From Populus alba (taxonomy: Eukaryota; Streptophyta; Magnoliopsida; Malpighiales; Salicaceae): DNA of 64,000 nt. The notes beneath the pieces were generated by a model. It saw nothing but the letters and a program-made list of their open reading frames with translations. It had not been told where the DNA came from and ran no database searches. Positions 36,033 through 47,420 of the stretch are shown piece after piece; position 1 is the stretch's first letter; every line of letters starts with the position of its first letter. The stretch spans positions 10,918,169 to 10,982,168 of the forward strand of contig NC_133288.1 in assembly GCF_005239225.2 (NCBI RefSeq). Reading direction: 5' to 3'. Made by a program: the position numbers and the translations under genes.

Positions 36033-37690
36033 TATGGCTCACCTCATCGATCTTCCATATTATTTTGGTTTTCATATTTTTCACTGAGCTTCACAAATTA
36101 GCTGGTACGTAATCATCGATCTACTAAATCCATGTATGCATTAACATCGCAATTGAATTGCTTATATACTCTTTACATGGGTGCTATGCAAAAGCTCAAG
36201 GGATCGGTGTGAGTTACCCCAGAAATGCAGACAACCTTCCAAAAGCAAAAGATGTCGTAGCATATGTAAGTCTCAAAACATTCGGAGAATTCGCCTTCAT
36301 GATCCAAGGCATGATGTTCAACAAGCGCTGAAAAATACAGGAATAAAAGTTATTCTTGGGTGGGCTATAGTCCAGGTCAAGATTTTATTAATATTTTTAA
36401 ATTAGTTTTATATATAAAAATTTTATAATTCTTAATTGAGTTATTAAAAAATTTTAAAATTTTGCATGGAGCCTTCTAATATGATGCTTTAAGTTGGGTT
36501 AAAATTTTAAAATTTTTGGAGAAATTCAGAAATTTGATGAAAAATCACAATTTGACCAGTTTTACGTTATTGAGTGTAATTTTCAATCAGACCATTAAAT
36601 TGAGCTGAAATTTTACAAGGGATCTTAAAACATATTGAGTAAAATCTAGTTAAAATTTTAGGATGAACAGAGCTTGAGAGTGCTAATAATAATAATAAAA
36701 AAAAAAGACCGTCAAATAAAGCAAAACAACTCATTAAGGGTAAAATTATTATTTGCCATTAAAAAATAAAAACAAATCAGCAATTCTTTTATTTTATATG
36801 TTGTCGACTGGGCAGAAACAGAACATGAAAGAAAGAAAAGAAAAGACAAGAGAGAAAGACAGAAAAGTAAGGGAAAAACATTAAAAAAAAAAAATCCAAG
36901 GAAAAATAAAAGAAAAGTAAGAGAATAATCTTGTAAATTTACAAAAGTCTAACTTATAAAATACAAATCTAAGAAAGAACCAAGTGAAGGAAGGATGAAT
37001 TGAGAGAGGAAAAAATTTTAATTACTTTGTTTTCCAGTTGATATGAGATTGCTATTTTATCCCGGTTAAGTGGTTGTTACAATATCGATTTAGATTCGAT
37101 TATAAATGAATTATATTCCACAAAATATCGAATGATATAATTTCAATAATAAGTTTATTTTTACTTTCATTTAATTTTATGTATTTTTAAAATTATTTTT
37201 TAATATTTTAAATAATATATTTAAATTAAAACTTTATTACTAACTTTAAAAGTTTATATCCATAAATTAATAATTTATCTTTTAAAAAAGTTATATAAGG
37301 AAAAATTTCTGACACCTTTCCAGATCACGAGGTACCTACTTATGCAAGATTTGCAAGGACATGGGTCAGAAGAAATGTTTTATGGTTGACACGTTGCATC
37401 AACTTCGATGCATTGCTATAGGAGATGAAAATATTCTGGCTAATACGGCTTTAAATCAGTACGTGGTTCCTGCCATGATAGGTCTTAGAGAAGCTCAAAA
37501 GACAGCCAATGTATCGGTCCTGTGTCCCCTGCGATGCATTCCTCCTTCCTCAGCGTACTTCGAGACTCCTGTCCTTCCAATTGTCCTACCCATTGTTCCT
37601 TCCTCAGCGTGTATAGGATGCAGCTTATTCTGCACTTGAAAAGGTTGATGCATTAAATGTCAATCAAGCTTATCAATTTTGCTTTGATAG
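36033..37690 (+). pseudogene. Broken GH17 glucan endo-1,3-beta-glucosidase
   Basis: GH17 enzymes cut beta-1,3-glucans of cell walls. A possible signal-peptide exon starts at 36033 and ends near a GTACGT donor at about 36105, but its frame is broken. From about 36184 the sequence reads YAKAQGIGVSYPRNADNLP, the usual GH17 start. It then shifts frame near 36262 and reads YKSQNIGRIRL-like and NTGIKVILG motifs. About 950 bp of unrelated AT-rich sequence follows. The second half resumes at about 37330 with FARTWVRRNV, RCIAIGDENI and TALNQYVVPAMIGLREA blocks in shifted frames, ending in DAAYSALEKV near 37630. Several frameshifts plus an insertion make it a pseudogene. Identification rests on motif order and is fairly secure. 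Confidence 0.8.
36380..37320. mobile_element. LTR-like insertion within the GH17 pseudogene
   Basis: This segment separates the two GH17 halves. Its text (GTTTTACGTTATTGAGTGTAA, then AATTGAGCTGAAATTTTACAAGG) resembles the block near 59440-59560 (GTTTTACACTATTAAGCATAA, then GATGAGATTTTATGAGG), so both probably derive from one family of long LTRs. No target duplication was identified. A purine-rich stretch (GAAAGAAAGAAAAGAAAAG) lies at about 36830. Confidence 0.45.
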
Positions 37691-37699
37691 GTTTTTTGT

Positions 37700-38660
37700 T
37701 TTTTTAATTAGAATAAAATATTTTAATTTCAAGATGTTTTGATATACCGGTGAAGATTATATAATTTCAAACAAATATTATTATGTAATAAAATATAATG
37801 TCAAATAAATATTATTTTAAAATTTAAAATATTTCTAAATAGTCAAAATTATTTTAACTTAAAAATAATTTAGTTTAAATAAAATATCAAAATATTATGA
37901 AAGTAAAATGTTTTAACACAAATATTTTAAATATAAAGTTAGGTCAATATTATCAAGGCTAGTGAGATCTAAAGCATCACTTATTTTGTTCAAATTCCTA
38001 CAAATGTGTGTGTGTGTGTGTATAACATGAATATAAACTATATATATTAGTGATAAATCTAATTTTAAAAAAATCAATATCATTGTTATTGAAAATAGTA
38101 ATTAAAAAGAGCTTTTGTATACTTGGATGGTTTAATTAATTAAATTGAACAAGATTTAATTTGATTCAATGACTTTTCAAGACTGGAACAAAACATGTGA
38201 AATGAAACCAGAATATTCCGACTGAATTTTAGTTAAAAAATACAAAACGGATTGAAATTTAAAATGAGATAAAAAAATATTTTGTTTTGTTTTATTTTTT
38301 TGAATTGGTATAAAATATTTATATTATTTTAAATAAAACAAAATGAAATTGACGGTTGCCAGTGCACAAACTTGTAACAACAACTTGATGAAGCGTTTGA
38401 GCAATAATGTGGGGACGCCAATGAGGTACCGAAGGGGACTAGAGAGCTATATATTTTCCTTGTTTGTTCAAGAATTCAAAAATGGCAAGAATTGGTACGG
38501 TTGTTTTACCCCAACATGACGGAGGTCTCCCCCCGTAATTTCTGGTACGTTCTGCCGTGGAGAGGATGAAGGATCATCAACTTCTGCCACAGACACTCAT
38601 CTTGTCTGTGTAGAGTACTTGAGCATTGCAAATTGGCTGTGCTTTTTCTTGTTTAAAAAT
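37700..38660. other. AT-rich intergenic DNA, nothing recognised
   Basis: A short (TG)n run lies near 38006-38022. Otherwise only A/T-rich sequence is present. Confidence 0.5.
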
Positions 38661-38661
38661 A

Positions 38662-39383
38662 AAGTTATAACTTAATAGGACAAACACCACAAGCCCTACA
38701 AATACTATATAGTAAGGTAATTGTGGACAAATACTATGTAGTTTTATTTTTATATCCAAAAGATATTTTGATAATATTTGATGTTTATGAATACATGCAA
38801 TCTATTGTTAGGTAGATCATGGCTATATGAAAAGAATGGCATATATGATAGAGGGAGTAACATGTATACCTTATTATTAAAAGGAAGTGTATAGTGTTGG
38901 CATCTAGAAGAGAAAGGGTAGTTGTTAAGAGTAAGCATAAAAATATATTATTTTTATCCCAATTTATAAAGGATGAAGAGAAGAAAAAGAGTATATAGAA
39001 TCAGCCATAAAAATATATCGTACTTTTTCTTATATTATTCTGATTCTATATACTCTTTTCTTCTCTTCATCCTTTATAAATTGGGATAAAAATAATATAT
39101 TTTTTATGCTTACTCTTAACAACTACCCTTTCTCTTCTAGATGCCAACACTATACACTTCCTTTTAATAATAAGGTATACATGTTACTCCCTCTATCATA
39201 TATGCCATTCTTTTCATATAGCCATGATCTACCTAACAATAGATTGCATGTATTCATAAACATCAAATATTATCAAAATATCTTTTGGATATAAAAATAA
39301 AACTACATAGTATTTTGTCCACAATTACCTTACTATATAGTATTTGTAGGGCTTGTGGTGTTTGTCCTATTAAGTTATAACTT
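38662..39383. repeat. Long near-perfect inverted repeat (343/344 bp arms, 35 bp spacer)
   Basis: The left arm 38662-39004 and right arm 39040-39383 are reverse complements apart from three homopolymer-length differences: T5/T4 in ACTCTTTTTC near the centre, T5/T6 in the AATATATTTTTATG word, and T3/T4 in AGTATTTGTCC. The spacer is 39005-39039. The arms end in the 12 bp palindrome AAGTTATAACTT. A 62-codon frame occurs identically on each arm and is a by-product. A transcript would fold into a very long hairpin. No flanking target duplication was found. It may be a fold-back element, a recent inverted duplication or an assembly artefact. Confidence 0.95.
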
Positions 39384-39394
39384 CTTTAGCTCTA

Positions 39395-39640
39395 TTTTTA
39401 TTTATTTATTTAAATAGTTGTAAACTTTTTAGAAAAAATCTACTATTCGAAGAGAAAATATTTAATAATTAAATTTTGAATTCTTTTTATTTATTAATAT
39501 TTTGAAAATATTTAAAAATCTACTTAATTAATAGTTTTATTTATTTATTTAAAGAGCTGTCAATGTCCTAGAAAAATCTACTATTTGAAGAGAAAATATT
39601 TAATAATTCAATTTTTTTTATGTGGAGACCTTTTAGTAAT
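39395..39640. repeat. Direct repeat of about 80 bp, 138 bp apart
   Basis: Two copies beginning TTTATTTATTTATTTAAA continue with AAATCTACTATTYGAAGAG and AAAATATTTAATAATT, at about 39398 and 39537. The sequence is AT-rich and non-coding, probably an old tandem duplication. Confidence 0.6.
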
Positions 39641-39808
39641 TAAATTAGCAACAGACCTCACAATGTTGACTCCTAGGCTAGAGAGGCATGAAAAGCAATC
39701 AGTAGAATGGGTTGTAAAAATAGGGCGGGCTGCTGAAGGCTAGGATCAATTACGCCCATGGAATGAAGAACGGTAGTCTAATCCAAACAAACTATCAATT
39801 CTGGAGAC

Positions 39809-41898
39809 TTAAAAGTTTTTGAAGTTCATCACCTTCCCTTCCAATCTACGCAATTCAGCTCGGGCTTCATCAATCATCGGGTTTGATTGGTCACTGGAAT
39901 AAAATACATGAACATCATTTTTGTCCTTCAATCCAGCTTAGTCCAGGGTCTTTTTCGATCATCAGTCCACTTATCTTTCTCCTCATTCCGGCAGCAGCCT
40001 CCCATCTCCCTGCAGAGGCATAAAGATTTGAAAGCAGAATGTGTGTTGCACTGTCTTCTGGCTCTAATTGTAATATTTCTTCTGCTGCGCGAACTCCTAT
40101 TTTCAAATTCCTTTTATTGACACAAGAGCTCAGCAAGGTTCGCCATAATTCCAAATGATCTTTGCTGTAAGTTGATTTGATAATCAGTTCTTCTGCCTCG
40201 TCCAGCAATCCTGCTCGGCTTAATAAACTAACCATGCAAGAGTAATGCTTAGGACCAGGTATAACATCATTTTTCTTTATATGACTCCACAAGAGCTTTC
40301 CTTCTTCAACCAAACCACCATGGCTGCAGGCGGACAGCAGGGACAAAAATGTTACTTGATCAGGTCTTTGACCATTGACTAAAATCTTCGCAAAGATTAT
40401 CATCGCCTCCTCTGCCTTTCCATGTTGGCTATAGCCCCAAGCATCGAATTCCAGCACTTCAAATCAGGGTTTGAAAACTTGGGAAAATATTGATCGAGCA
40501 GCATGAAGGTCGCCATTTTTTGCATACATATGTACAAGACTTCCACAAACAGATACTTCAGCATCACATCCTCTTTTTACAGTCTGAGTATGAATCATCT
40601 CTCCTTGGTTTAAAGTTGCCAGGTCAGCACAGGCACTCAAAGCTCCGCTGAGAGCAAAACTGTCAATCTTGTAGCCTTCATGACACATCAAGCTGAATAA
40701 TTTTATTGCACTTTCCCCACCACCCAATCTAGAATGACCCATAATCATTTCAGTCCAGAGAACAACATCCTTCTCTTCAATCATATTGAAAACCTGTTCA
40801 GCGGATTCAGTATCCCCATTTTTTCAGATACATTGACAATAATGTAGTTCCTATGAAGACACTCCTCTCCGAACCCACTTTCATAACCTGGGCATGAAGA
40901 GGTTTCCCATAACAAGTTGCCGAAAATGCACTAGTAGCGGAAATAACAGCAGCAAAAGTGTATTCATCTGGTTTAGGAAGAAACACTCCTACCAACTGGA
41001 GGAACAGATTCATAGCATCCGCGCCCTCTCCATTTTCCGCATATCCAGAAATCATTGAGTTCCAAGATACTAAATCTGGGTTCTCAATTTTATTAAAGAC
41101 ATTAAATCCAGTTTCGGTGTCACCACAACTGCAATACATGTCAAGCAATGCATTTTGCAAAGGCAAATCGGCTAGTACATTCAAAACAATAACTTGTGCA
41201 TGGATAACTTGTCCACACCTACAATCTCCCAATTTACCACAAGCATTCAATATCATTGAGTATGTGAACTCGGTTGGAACAATGCCATGCCTCACCATTT
41301 TACCAAATAATAAAACCCCTTCCTCTAACCTCTCATTTTTCAAATTCCCAAAAATCATGGAATTCCACAAAACAACATCCTTCTGTACAACACAACCAAA
41401 AACTTTGTTTGCAGATTCCAGATCCCCACAATTCGAATACATCCCGAGCAATGATGTCTGAACAAACACATCATTAAAATACCCATGCTTAACAGATTGA
41501 CCATGGACCAATGACCCCATAAACCAATCCTCAAGCAAACAACAAGCTTGAAGTGAACTCGAGAAAGTTGACCCATTAGGCGTCAAACCTTGAGTACCCA
41601 TCAGCGCAAATAACTTCAAACTCAATAACCCATGATTAGAATCTCTAGAAAAAGCTGAAATTAATGCATTATACGAAACAATATTTCTTTGAGGCATTTT
41701 GTCGAACAGTTTCTTTGCGTTGAAAAGAGAACCGCAACGCGCGTACATAGAGAGGATGTTGTTGTTCAAATATGGACATTGTGCATAGCTTGTTGAGATC
41801 GTGGTTGTGAGGATTAGAGCGTGGAGTTGATAAGCCTTTCGGAGAGAGGTTATGGTAGTGCATTTTTGTATCAGTGTCGTTAAAGATAGAGGGTTCAT
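39809..41898 (-). CDS. PLS-class pentatricopeptide repeat (PPR) protein, four homopolymer frameshifts
   Basis: PPR proteins bind organellar RNA and act in editing, splicing or stability. The frame opens at 41898 with [17 protein letters not shown] and carries a run of P, L and S repeats (for example [43 protein letters not shown]), then E-type motifs ([41 protein letters not shown]). It ends at TAA 39809-39811 with no DYW domain. In the + sequence, single-base length changes at the T run 40819-40824, the A run 40474-40477, the C run 40435-40438 (which cancels the previous shift) and the T run 39918-39922 break it into three open pieces. Corrected length would be about 695 residues. It resembles Arabidopsis At3g50420. 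No nonsense substitutions were seen. I think the gene is intact and the breaks are probably sequence errors, but a recent pseudogene cannot be excluded. Confidence 0.85.
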
Positions 41899-42184
41899 AT
41901 AAAAAAAGATCAGTTAACTGCTGCACCCGCCCACAATTGATCTAAAAAGGGCTTGAATGGAATGATGAACTACATGTCGCTTCATTTTGGTGCTTATGTA
42001 AATACGGAGCTGTTCCATGTCGTAAGAGGTTCCCTCATTGAGGGTTACTCCATATTGAAGGTTACTCCATGTCAAATTCTACTTTTTAATAATTACTTCT
42101 ATCAATATTTATATTTATGAAAGTTGCTTTTTAAGATTTTATAGGACAAAAATATAGGTCACACTATATAAGCTTAGGATGTTT

Positions 42185-42380
42185 TTAAAAAAATATAGTA
42201 GTGATGGTGATTTAAAGTGTTTTTTATTTAAAAATACATTAAAATAATATTTTTTTAATTTTTAAAAGTTCTTTTAATCTGTTCATATCAAAATGATCTG
42301 AAAATATAAAAAAATTTAATTTTAAATAAAAATAAATTTAAATTTTACAAGAATGTGGTTTGAACCGTGTTTCCAAAGAG
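42185..42380. repeat. Dispersed AT-rich MITE-like repeat, copy 2
   Basis: Same family as at 25095: GATTTAAAGTGTTTTTTATTT, A/T runs, ATATCAAAATGATCTGAAAA, ending in GAACCGTGTTTCCAAAGAG. It abuts the hAT MITE that follows, whose target duplication lies in its end. Confidence 0.55.
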
Positions 42381-42692
42381 TAAGAGTGATCATTTTCGGT
42401 TCGGTTCAGTTTTTATAAAAAACAAATAACAAAATCGAATTTAAAAAAAAAAAACCAGTTCAAACCAATCGGTTTTGGTTTGGTTCGGTTTTTTAGGATA
42501 AAAACCAGTTCAAACTAGTTTGACTCGGTTTTTTCAGTTTGGCTTGGTTCGGCTCGGTTTTTTTTTCGATTTGGGTTCGGTTCGGTTTTTTCTGTTTCAG
42601 GCTTATAAAATTGAAATCGAACCGGTCGGTTTTTTCAAAATTTTAATCGGTTTTTTTTTTAATCGGCTTTTCGGTTTTTTTGCTTACCCCTA
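42381..42692. mobile_element. hAT-type MITE with CGGTT subterminal repeats (312 bp)
   Basis: The ends are a diverged TAAGAGTGATCA and a rightward TGCTTACCCCTA, flanked by CCAAAGAG (42373-42380) and CCAAATAG (42693-42700), an 8 bp target duplication with one mismatch. The interior is full of GGTTCGGTT/CGGTTTGGTT words in which the strand is purine-poor. It is the same family as the larger element at 54444 and has no coding capacity. Confidence 0.65.
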
Positions 42693-42747
42693 CCAAATAG
42701 TCTCTTCATCTCCTTTAAAAATCTACAACATTAGAAAGAGAAATGAA

Positions 42748-43097
42748 TAGGGGTGAGAAGAAAAACTGATTAAACCGGAAAAAATAACAACCGAAAAAAT
42801 CAAATTGTGAAAAAAAACTGATCCAAACCAACCGGTTTAGTTTTGGTTTTTTAAACCTGAAACCGAAAAAATCAAACCGATCCAAACTGAAAAAATAGAG
42901 CCAAAACGGAAAAAAAAACGAGTCAAAACCAAGCCAAAACCGAGCCAAACTGGTTTGAACTGATTTTTGTTCTAAAAAAATCAAACCAAACTGAAACTGA
43001 TACCAACCGGTTTCAGTTCGGTTTTAGTTTTTTTTTATTTGGTTTAGTTATTTTTTTTTAATAAAAACCAAACCAAACCAAAAATAATTTATACCTA
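42748..43097. mobile_element. Second hAT-type MITE with CCGAA/CGGTT repeats (350 bp)
   Basis: It starts TAGGGGTGAGAAG and ends with ATACCTA, with dense AAACCGAAAA and ACCGGTTT words between. The right end is diverged and the flanking 8-mers (GAAATGAA, AAAATAAA) match at six of eight places, so the boundaries are less certain than for its neighbours. Confidence 0.5.
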
Positions 43098-43363
43098 AAA
43101 ATAAAGAAAAAACAAAGAGCTCTCTAGGAGCAAAATCATCAAGAAGAAATTGAATTCATAAAAACAAAATGAAGCGAGTTGGGTGCACCATTCATTACTA
43201 TCAAGACTTAATTTCTAACTACTTCAAACTAACCATTGATGTTTCTCAAATTAAATAAACTAAGCTTAAACCCACTGTGTTATTGATCATATAATAAAAG
43301 GAGAGTGCTTGAAATAGATGGATCAAATCTGTGGTATTCAATAGAAGAGTAACTAAAAGATAT

Positions 43364-43660
43364 TAACACTACCAGGAAATTAAAAAACAATAACAAAATA
43401 TTCTATTAACATTTAGACAAATACTTCTTCGTTAATGTTAAATGTTGACAGGATAGGCAACTAAATATTCACGCTAAACAATTAGATTTTATTGTTCATT
43501 TTTTATTTGCAACTAGTTTCCTGACAAAATTATCAATCACCTATTCCATCAATAAATCTTAAATATTATGTAAGTTTTATAAAAAAATATTCACAATGGG
43601 TGCAAAGATTCCAATGAAATCCCTAATGGGATTTCCTTTTCCGTCGACATTTTCATAATT
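43364..43660. mobile_element. Possible CACTA terminus remnant
   Basis: CACTACCAGGAAATT at 43364 resembles the CACTAC-type terminus of En/Spm elements and is followed by short repeated words. No opposite end or 3 bp target duplication was found. Confidence 0.25.
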
Positions 43661-45950
43661 TTATTTTGTTAGATTGCATGTTATTTATGTATTTGATTGT
43701 TGTTTGTGTTGGAATCATATTATGTTTAGGATTTCATGATGTGGTTGTTAAATTTAAAAATGTATGTAAATTTGTTAGGTCATCATGTTGTTATTTTTAG
43801 ATAAAAGTTATATTTGATTTTAATATCTAGTTTCAAAATTAAATGCACGTTGTTGTTTCAAATATGGTTTTTTTTACATGTATTTTGTGAATTTACTTTA
43901 TTATTTTTTTTTTTCTAGGACTACATTAATTGCATAGTTATTTTGGTGTTTTATTTATTTTTTGTTTTGAATTCATGGCAAAAAATAATTTAATATTGAT
44001 ACTCTTAGAATCCAAATTGTGGGAGTGTTGGTTGCTACATTAGTTTTTATATGTACATAAAAATTATTTTTTTTCAATAAAAAAATTTTCGTTTTAAAAG
44101 TTATGCATGTTAGGATATGATTTTAGTGTCCATTATTGCTTCTTCTTTTTTCCTTCCTGTTTTCTTGGCCCCGATCCATGTCAAACTGCTTACATTTGAA
44201 TTTACAATAACATTTGTTGTTTTACATTAAGAATCATATTTTTGGATCATATCTGAATTTAACTATGTCTACACATAATATTGCATTAACTTTAGTTTTA
44301 CATTAAGAATCATATTTTTTGAATTGAAGATCTTGAAATTGAAATTCTTCGATTTACTATGAGTTTAAATCCATGTTTCTTATTTTTATTTTATTTTATA
44401 TTGGAGTTCTAAATTTAAAGCTATTTATTTGGATTGCCAATGGAGTTTCTTTGCATAAGAATTAGTTAGGTCACCTGTAAGATAACTGTATTTATTCTTA
44501 ACATTTTAATATTTAAAATATTTAAAAATATCATTGTTTTATTATTGTTTCATTCAGGATGTTAAATCTTTAATAGTGCATGGTGTTTATTTTATTTATT
44601 TTCTTAGATGTGATAGTTTATTAAACAAGTTTGGTGTTGGAACATGATTTCCTTTCTTTTCCTCTTTCCAAGCAAGCAAATTATAGCTAGGTCAATTTCA
44701 CTCCTTCAGGGCCACCAAATGTGAGTAAGGGCTTTAAACCCATTTTACCTAATTTTATTACCACAAAATTTTTAGGTCCAAAACTTGTTATTATTTATAA
44801 GGAAGGATTGACATGTCACTTTAATAACAAACACTTGGTAAATATTTAAGAATGCGATATAAATTATATTTTTTAAAAAATTATATTTTTTTTTTAAATG
44901 AATTTTTTAAAAAAAAATTTCGGATTGTTTGATGTGTTGATGTCAAAAATAATTTTTTAAAAATAAAATAAAATTATTTTAATGCATTTCTAAGCGAAAA
45001 ACATTTTGAACCGCCACCACTGCCACAATTCTAAACGCATTCTTAGTAGGTTAGACAACTTAGCATAAAAATATGACTTGCAATGTGGTTCCTTAAATTA
45101 AACAAATATATAACAACTTATTTTAGATATGATATCTTAATATGATTTTTATTTTTTATTTGGTATAAGCCTATTATTATAGAATATTTGCAATATCAAT
45201 CTTAGATGTCATAGTTATTTTTAAAACTGGTGATGGCTTTTATATATTTTATTTACCCTTTTGTTCGCCTAATCATGCAGCTTGAATTACATAATTAAGA
45301 TTGAAATGTAAAGATTAGAAAGATAGAAAATTAAAAGGAATTAAGAGAATCCTAAAAGTTGCTATAAAAGTCCCACAAGAAGATGACAAGTTTGAATAAT
45401 ACTTTAGATATGATAAGTTGAACTTGAATAGACAGGGTTGGAAAATTTGCCAAAAAAAAAATTATAATTATCCAGGAAATTAAAAATATTGTCTAGAACA
45501 ATGCTATCCGTAAAATTTAAAAATAAATAGAAATAAAAATCATTGTGAAAATTAAGTTCTAAAAAGTCATTAAAAATGACAAAAAAGCACAAAACTATGG
45601 AAACAAAGACTAAATGATGGAATTTAGGTTCCAAAACAACTGCAAATAAGCATAATTAGTTGTCTACGATGTTCACCTCTTAATGAGCTTTTCAAGCTAC
45701 GGTGGTTTGCGTCATTCTAACACCCGAATTAAAAATTATGGCTAAAATACTTAAGGGTGGAAAATATCCCTAAAGTAGATCAAAATTACTATATCATACA
45801 ATCCTTGTGCTTATGTGCTCGTCCAACACCGTCAACTTTATATTTGACAATTCAACTACTTCAAAATATCCTACATCACTTACACATCCCATGTGAAATC
45901 ATCGATGAGTAGTTTTAATATGGATCTAGGCATGCATATAACATAATCAA
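43660..45950. other. AT-rich intergenic DNA with one dispersed repeat copy
   Basis: The dispersed AT-rich repeat occurs at about 44870-45045. The rest shows no gene. A direct word repeat (TTTTACATTAAGAATCATAT) lies at about 44220 and 44298. Confidence 0.45.
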
Positions 45951-45959
45951 GCCCTTTAC

Positions 45960-46370
45960 CATAACCTAAATATATTGGCTCACCCCAATACCCCTATCAC
46001 CATGTGGTGCTCGGGTTTGTATGTAGGGTCAGCACACCCTAACTCACCTAAGCACTCCCAGGCACCATATAACTCTCGGTTCTGATTGTTAGGGAAAGGT
46101 CGTCCTAGCACCACGTGGTGATAGGGCAATGCAAGATCCATTGATCCATTAAAATGGAGTATAACGCAGGACCCAAGACAATTGAGCTCTTTTTCATGAC
46201 CCAAATGTGCTGGCTCAACCTAAGCCAGTCTCATCACCACGTAGTGCTCGGGTGGGGTTGGCGCACCATGGCTCACCCAAGCGCCACTTGGTGCTCGACT
46301 CTAATTGCTAGGAAAAGGTCACCTTAGCGCCACGTGGCGCAAGGGCATACCAAGCGCCAGGTGTCCCCTT
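45960..46370. repeat. Tandem duplication of about 235 bp rich in CACGTGG palindromes
   Basis: Two diverged copies start at about 45961 and 46196. Each carries GGCTCA, GTGGTGCTCGGGT, CACC(T/C)AAGC and GGAAAAGGTC-type blocks. The word CACCACGTGGTG (a perfect 12 bp palindrome, 46109-46120) recurs as CACCATGTGGTG, CACCACGTAGTG and GCCACGTGGCG. The stretch is much more GC-rich than its flanks. No gene is supported. Confidence 0.65.
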
Positions 46371-46514
46371 TCTATTGTTATTATAATATTATTACTTATA
46401 ATAAAAAAATGGTATTATTTGTCTTATAATTATTTTTTTTTATTATGATTAAAAGTATTAATATTAAAAATTGTATTATTTGTGTTATAATCATTTTTTT
46501 TATTATTATAATTA

Positions 46515-46625
46515 AAAGTCTGTGGGTTTGGACACGTCCATGTCCAACACTAAGTTGGTATGCGTCCACGCCCACCTCGAAGTTGGGTCTAGATGCGTCC
46601 CCGTCTAACTCCAAATTAGGTCTTT
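46515..46625. repeat. Short piece of the 33 bp minisatellite family
   Basis: Units such as GAAGTTGGGTCTAGATGCG followed by TCCCCGTCTAACTCC match the 30.3 kb array in length, sequence and reading phase (SKLGLDASPSN-type 11-mers). About three units remain. Confidence 0.7.
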
Positions 46626-46899
46626 CCTCATAAAATACTATGAATTACTACAAATCATTATATTCAGTTTTTAAGTTTTTGAATACCAACATAACTTTTT
46701 TTTTTCATCAGGAATATTAGCTCCATCACACCTTTAGTTTCTATTACTTATCTAACATTGATTCATAATTATAACACTACCAAGCACATTTGTTTCATAG
46801 TTCGTGGCAACGCGCAAGCATATCATCTCGTTGTAAAATAAAATAGATGTTATTTTTACTGTAGTAGTTGTTACTATGGATCACATTGTATATTAACAT

Positions 46900-47420
46900 T
46901 GCAATCCATAAAATTTCAATTAGGTCCCTAAAGTTTTTAAGAAAGTTCAATTTGATCCCTAAAATTTTTGAATTCTTCATTTTCTTCCCTATAGTCTTAG
47001 GTATTTACCTTTTGGTCCTAAAACTTTATTTATCCTACATTTAAGTTCTTTGTATCTTGAAAAAAAAGTTAAATTAAGTCCTAGAAGTTTTGTAAAAAAT
47101 TAATCCATCCCCAAAGCTTTTTGATTTTTACATTTTAGTCCCTATAATTTGGGTGTTTAGTATTTTGATCATGAACTTTATTTTGGTCACTAAATCTTTC
47201 AAAATTTACAATTTATCCCTATAGTTTTAAGTGTTTAGGTTTTAGTCTTAAAACTTCATTTACCTCATGTTATGTCATTAATGTTAATAAAAATTTAATT
47301 TAATCTTTAAAGTTTTCACAAAAATTCAATTTCATCTTTAAATTTTTTTTTTTGATTTTTTTTATCCTTAAAATCTTATTTCTTTAAGTTTGGGTTCTAA
47401 AACTTCATTCCTGTCGCATT
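46900..47420. repeat. Degenerate array of TAGTCCCTAAAGTTTT-like words
   Basis: Words such as TTAGGTCCCTAAAGTTTT, TTTGATCCCTAAAATTTT and TTTAGTCCCTATAATTT recur every 30-40 bp. Such arrays are common in plant repeats, often near Mutator-like element ends. No terminal repeats were found here. Confidence 0.55.

Noticed and set aside
38750..39294. Two identical 62-codon genes in opposite orientation
   Set aside because: They are the same arm sequence of the inverted repeat read twice; no promoter or domain.
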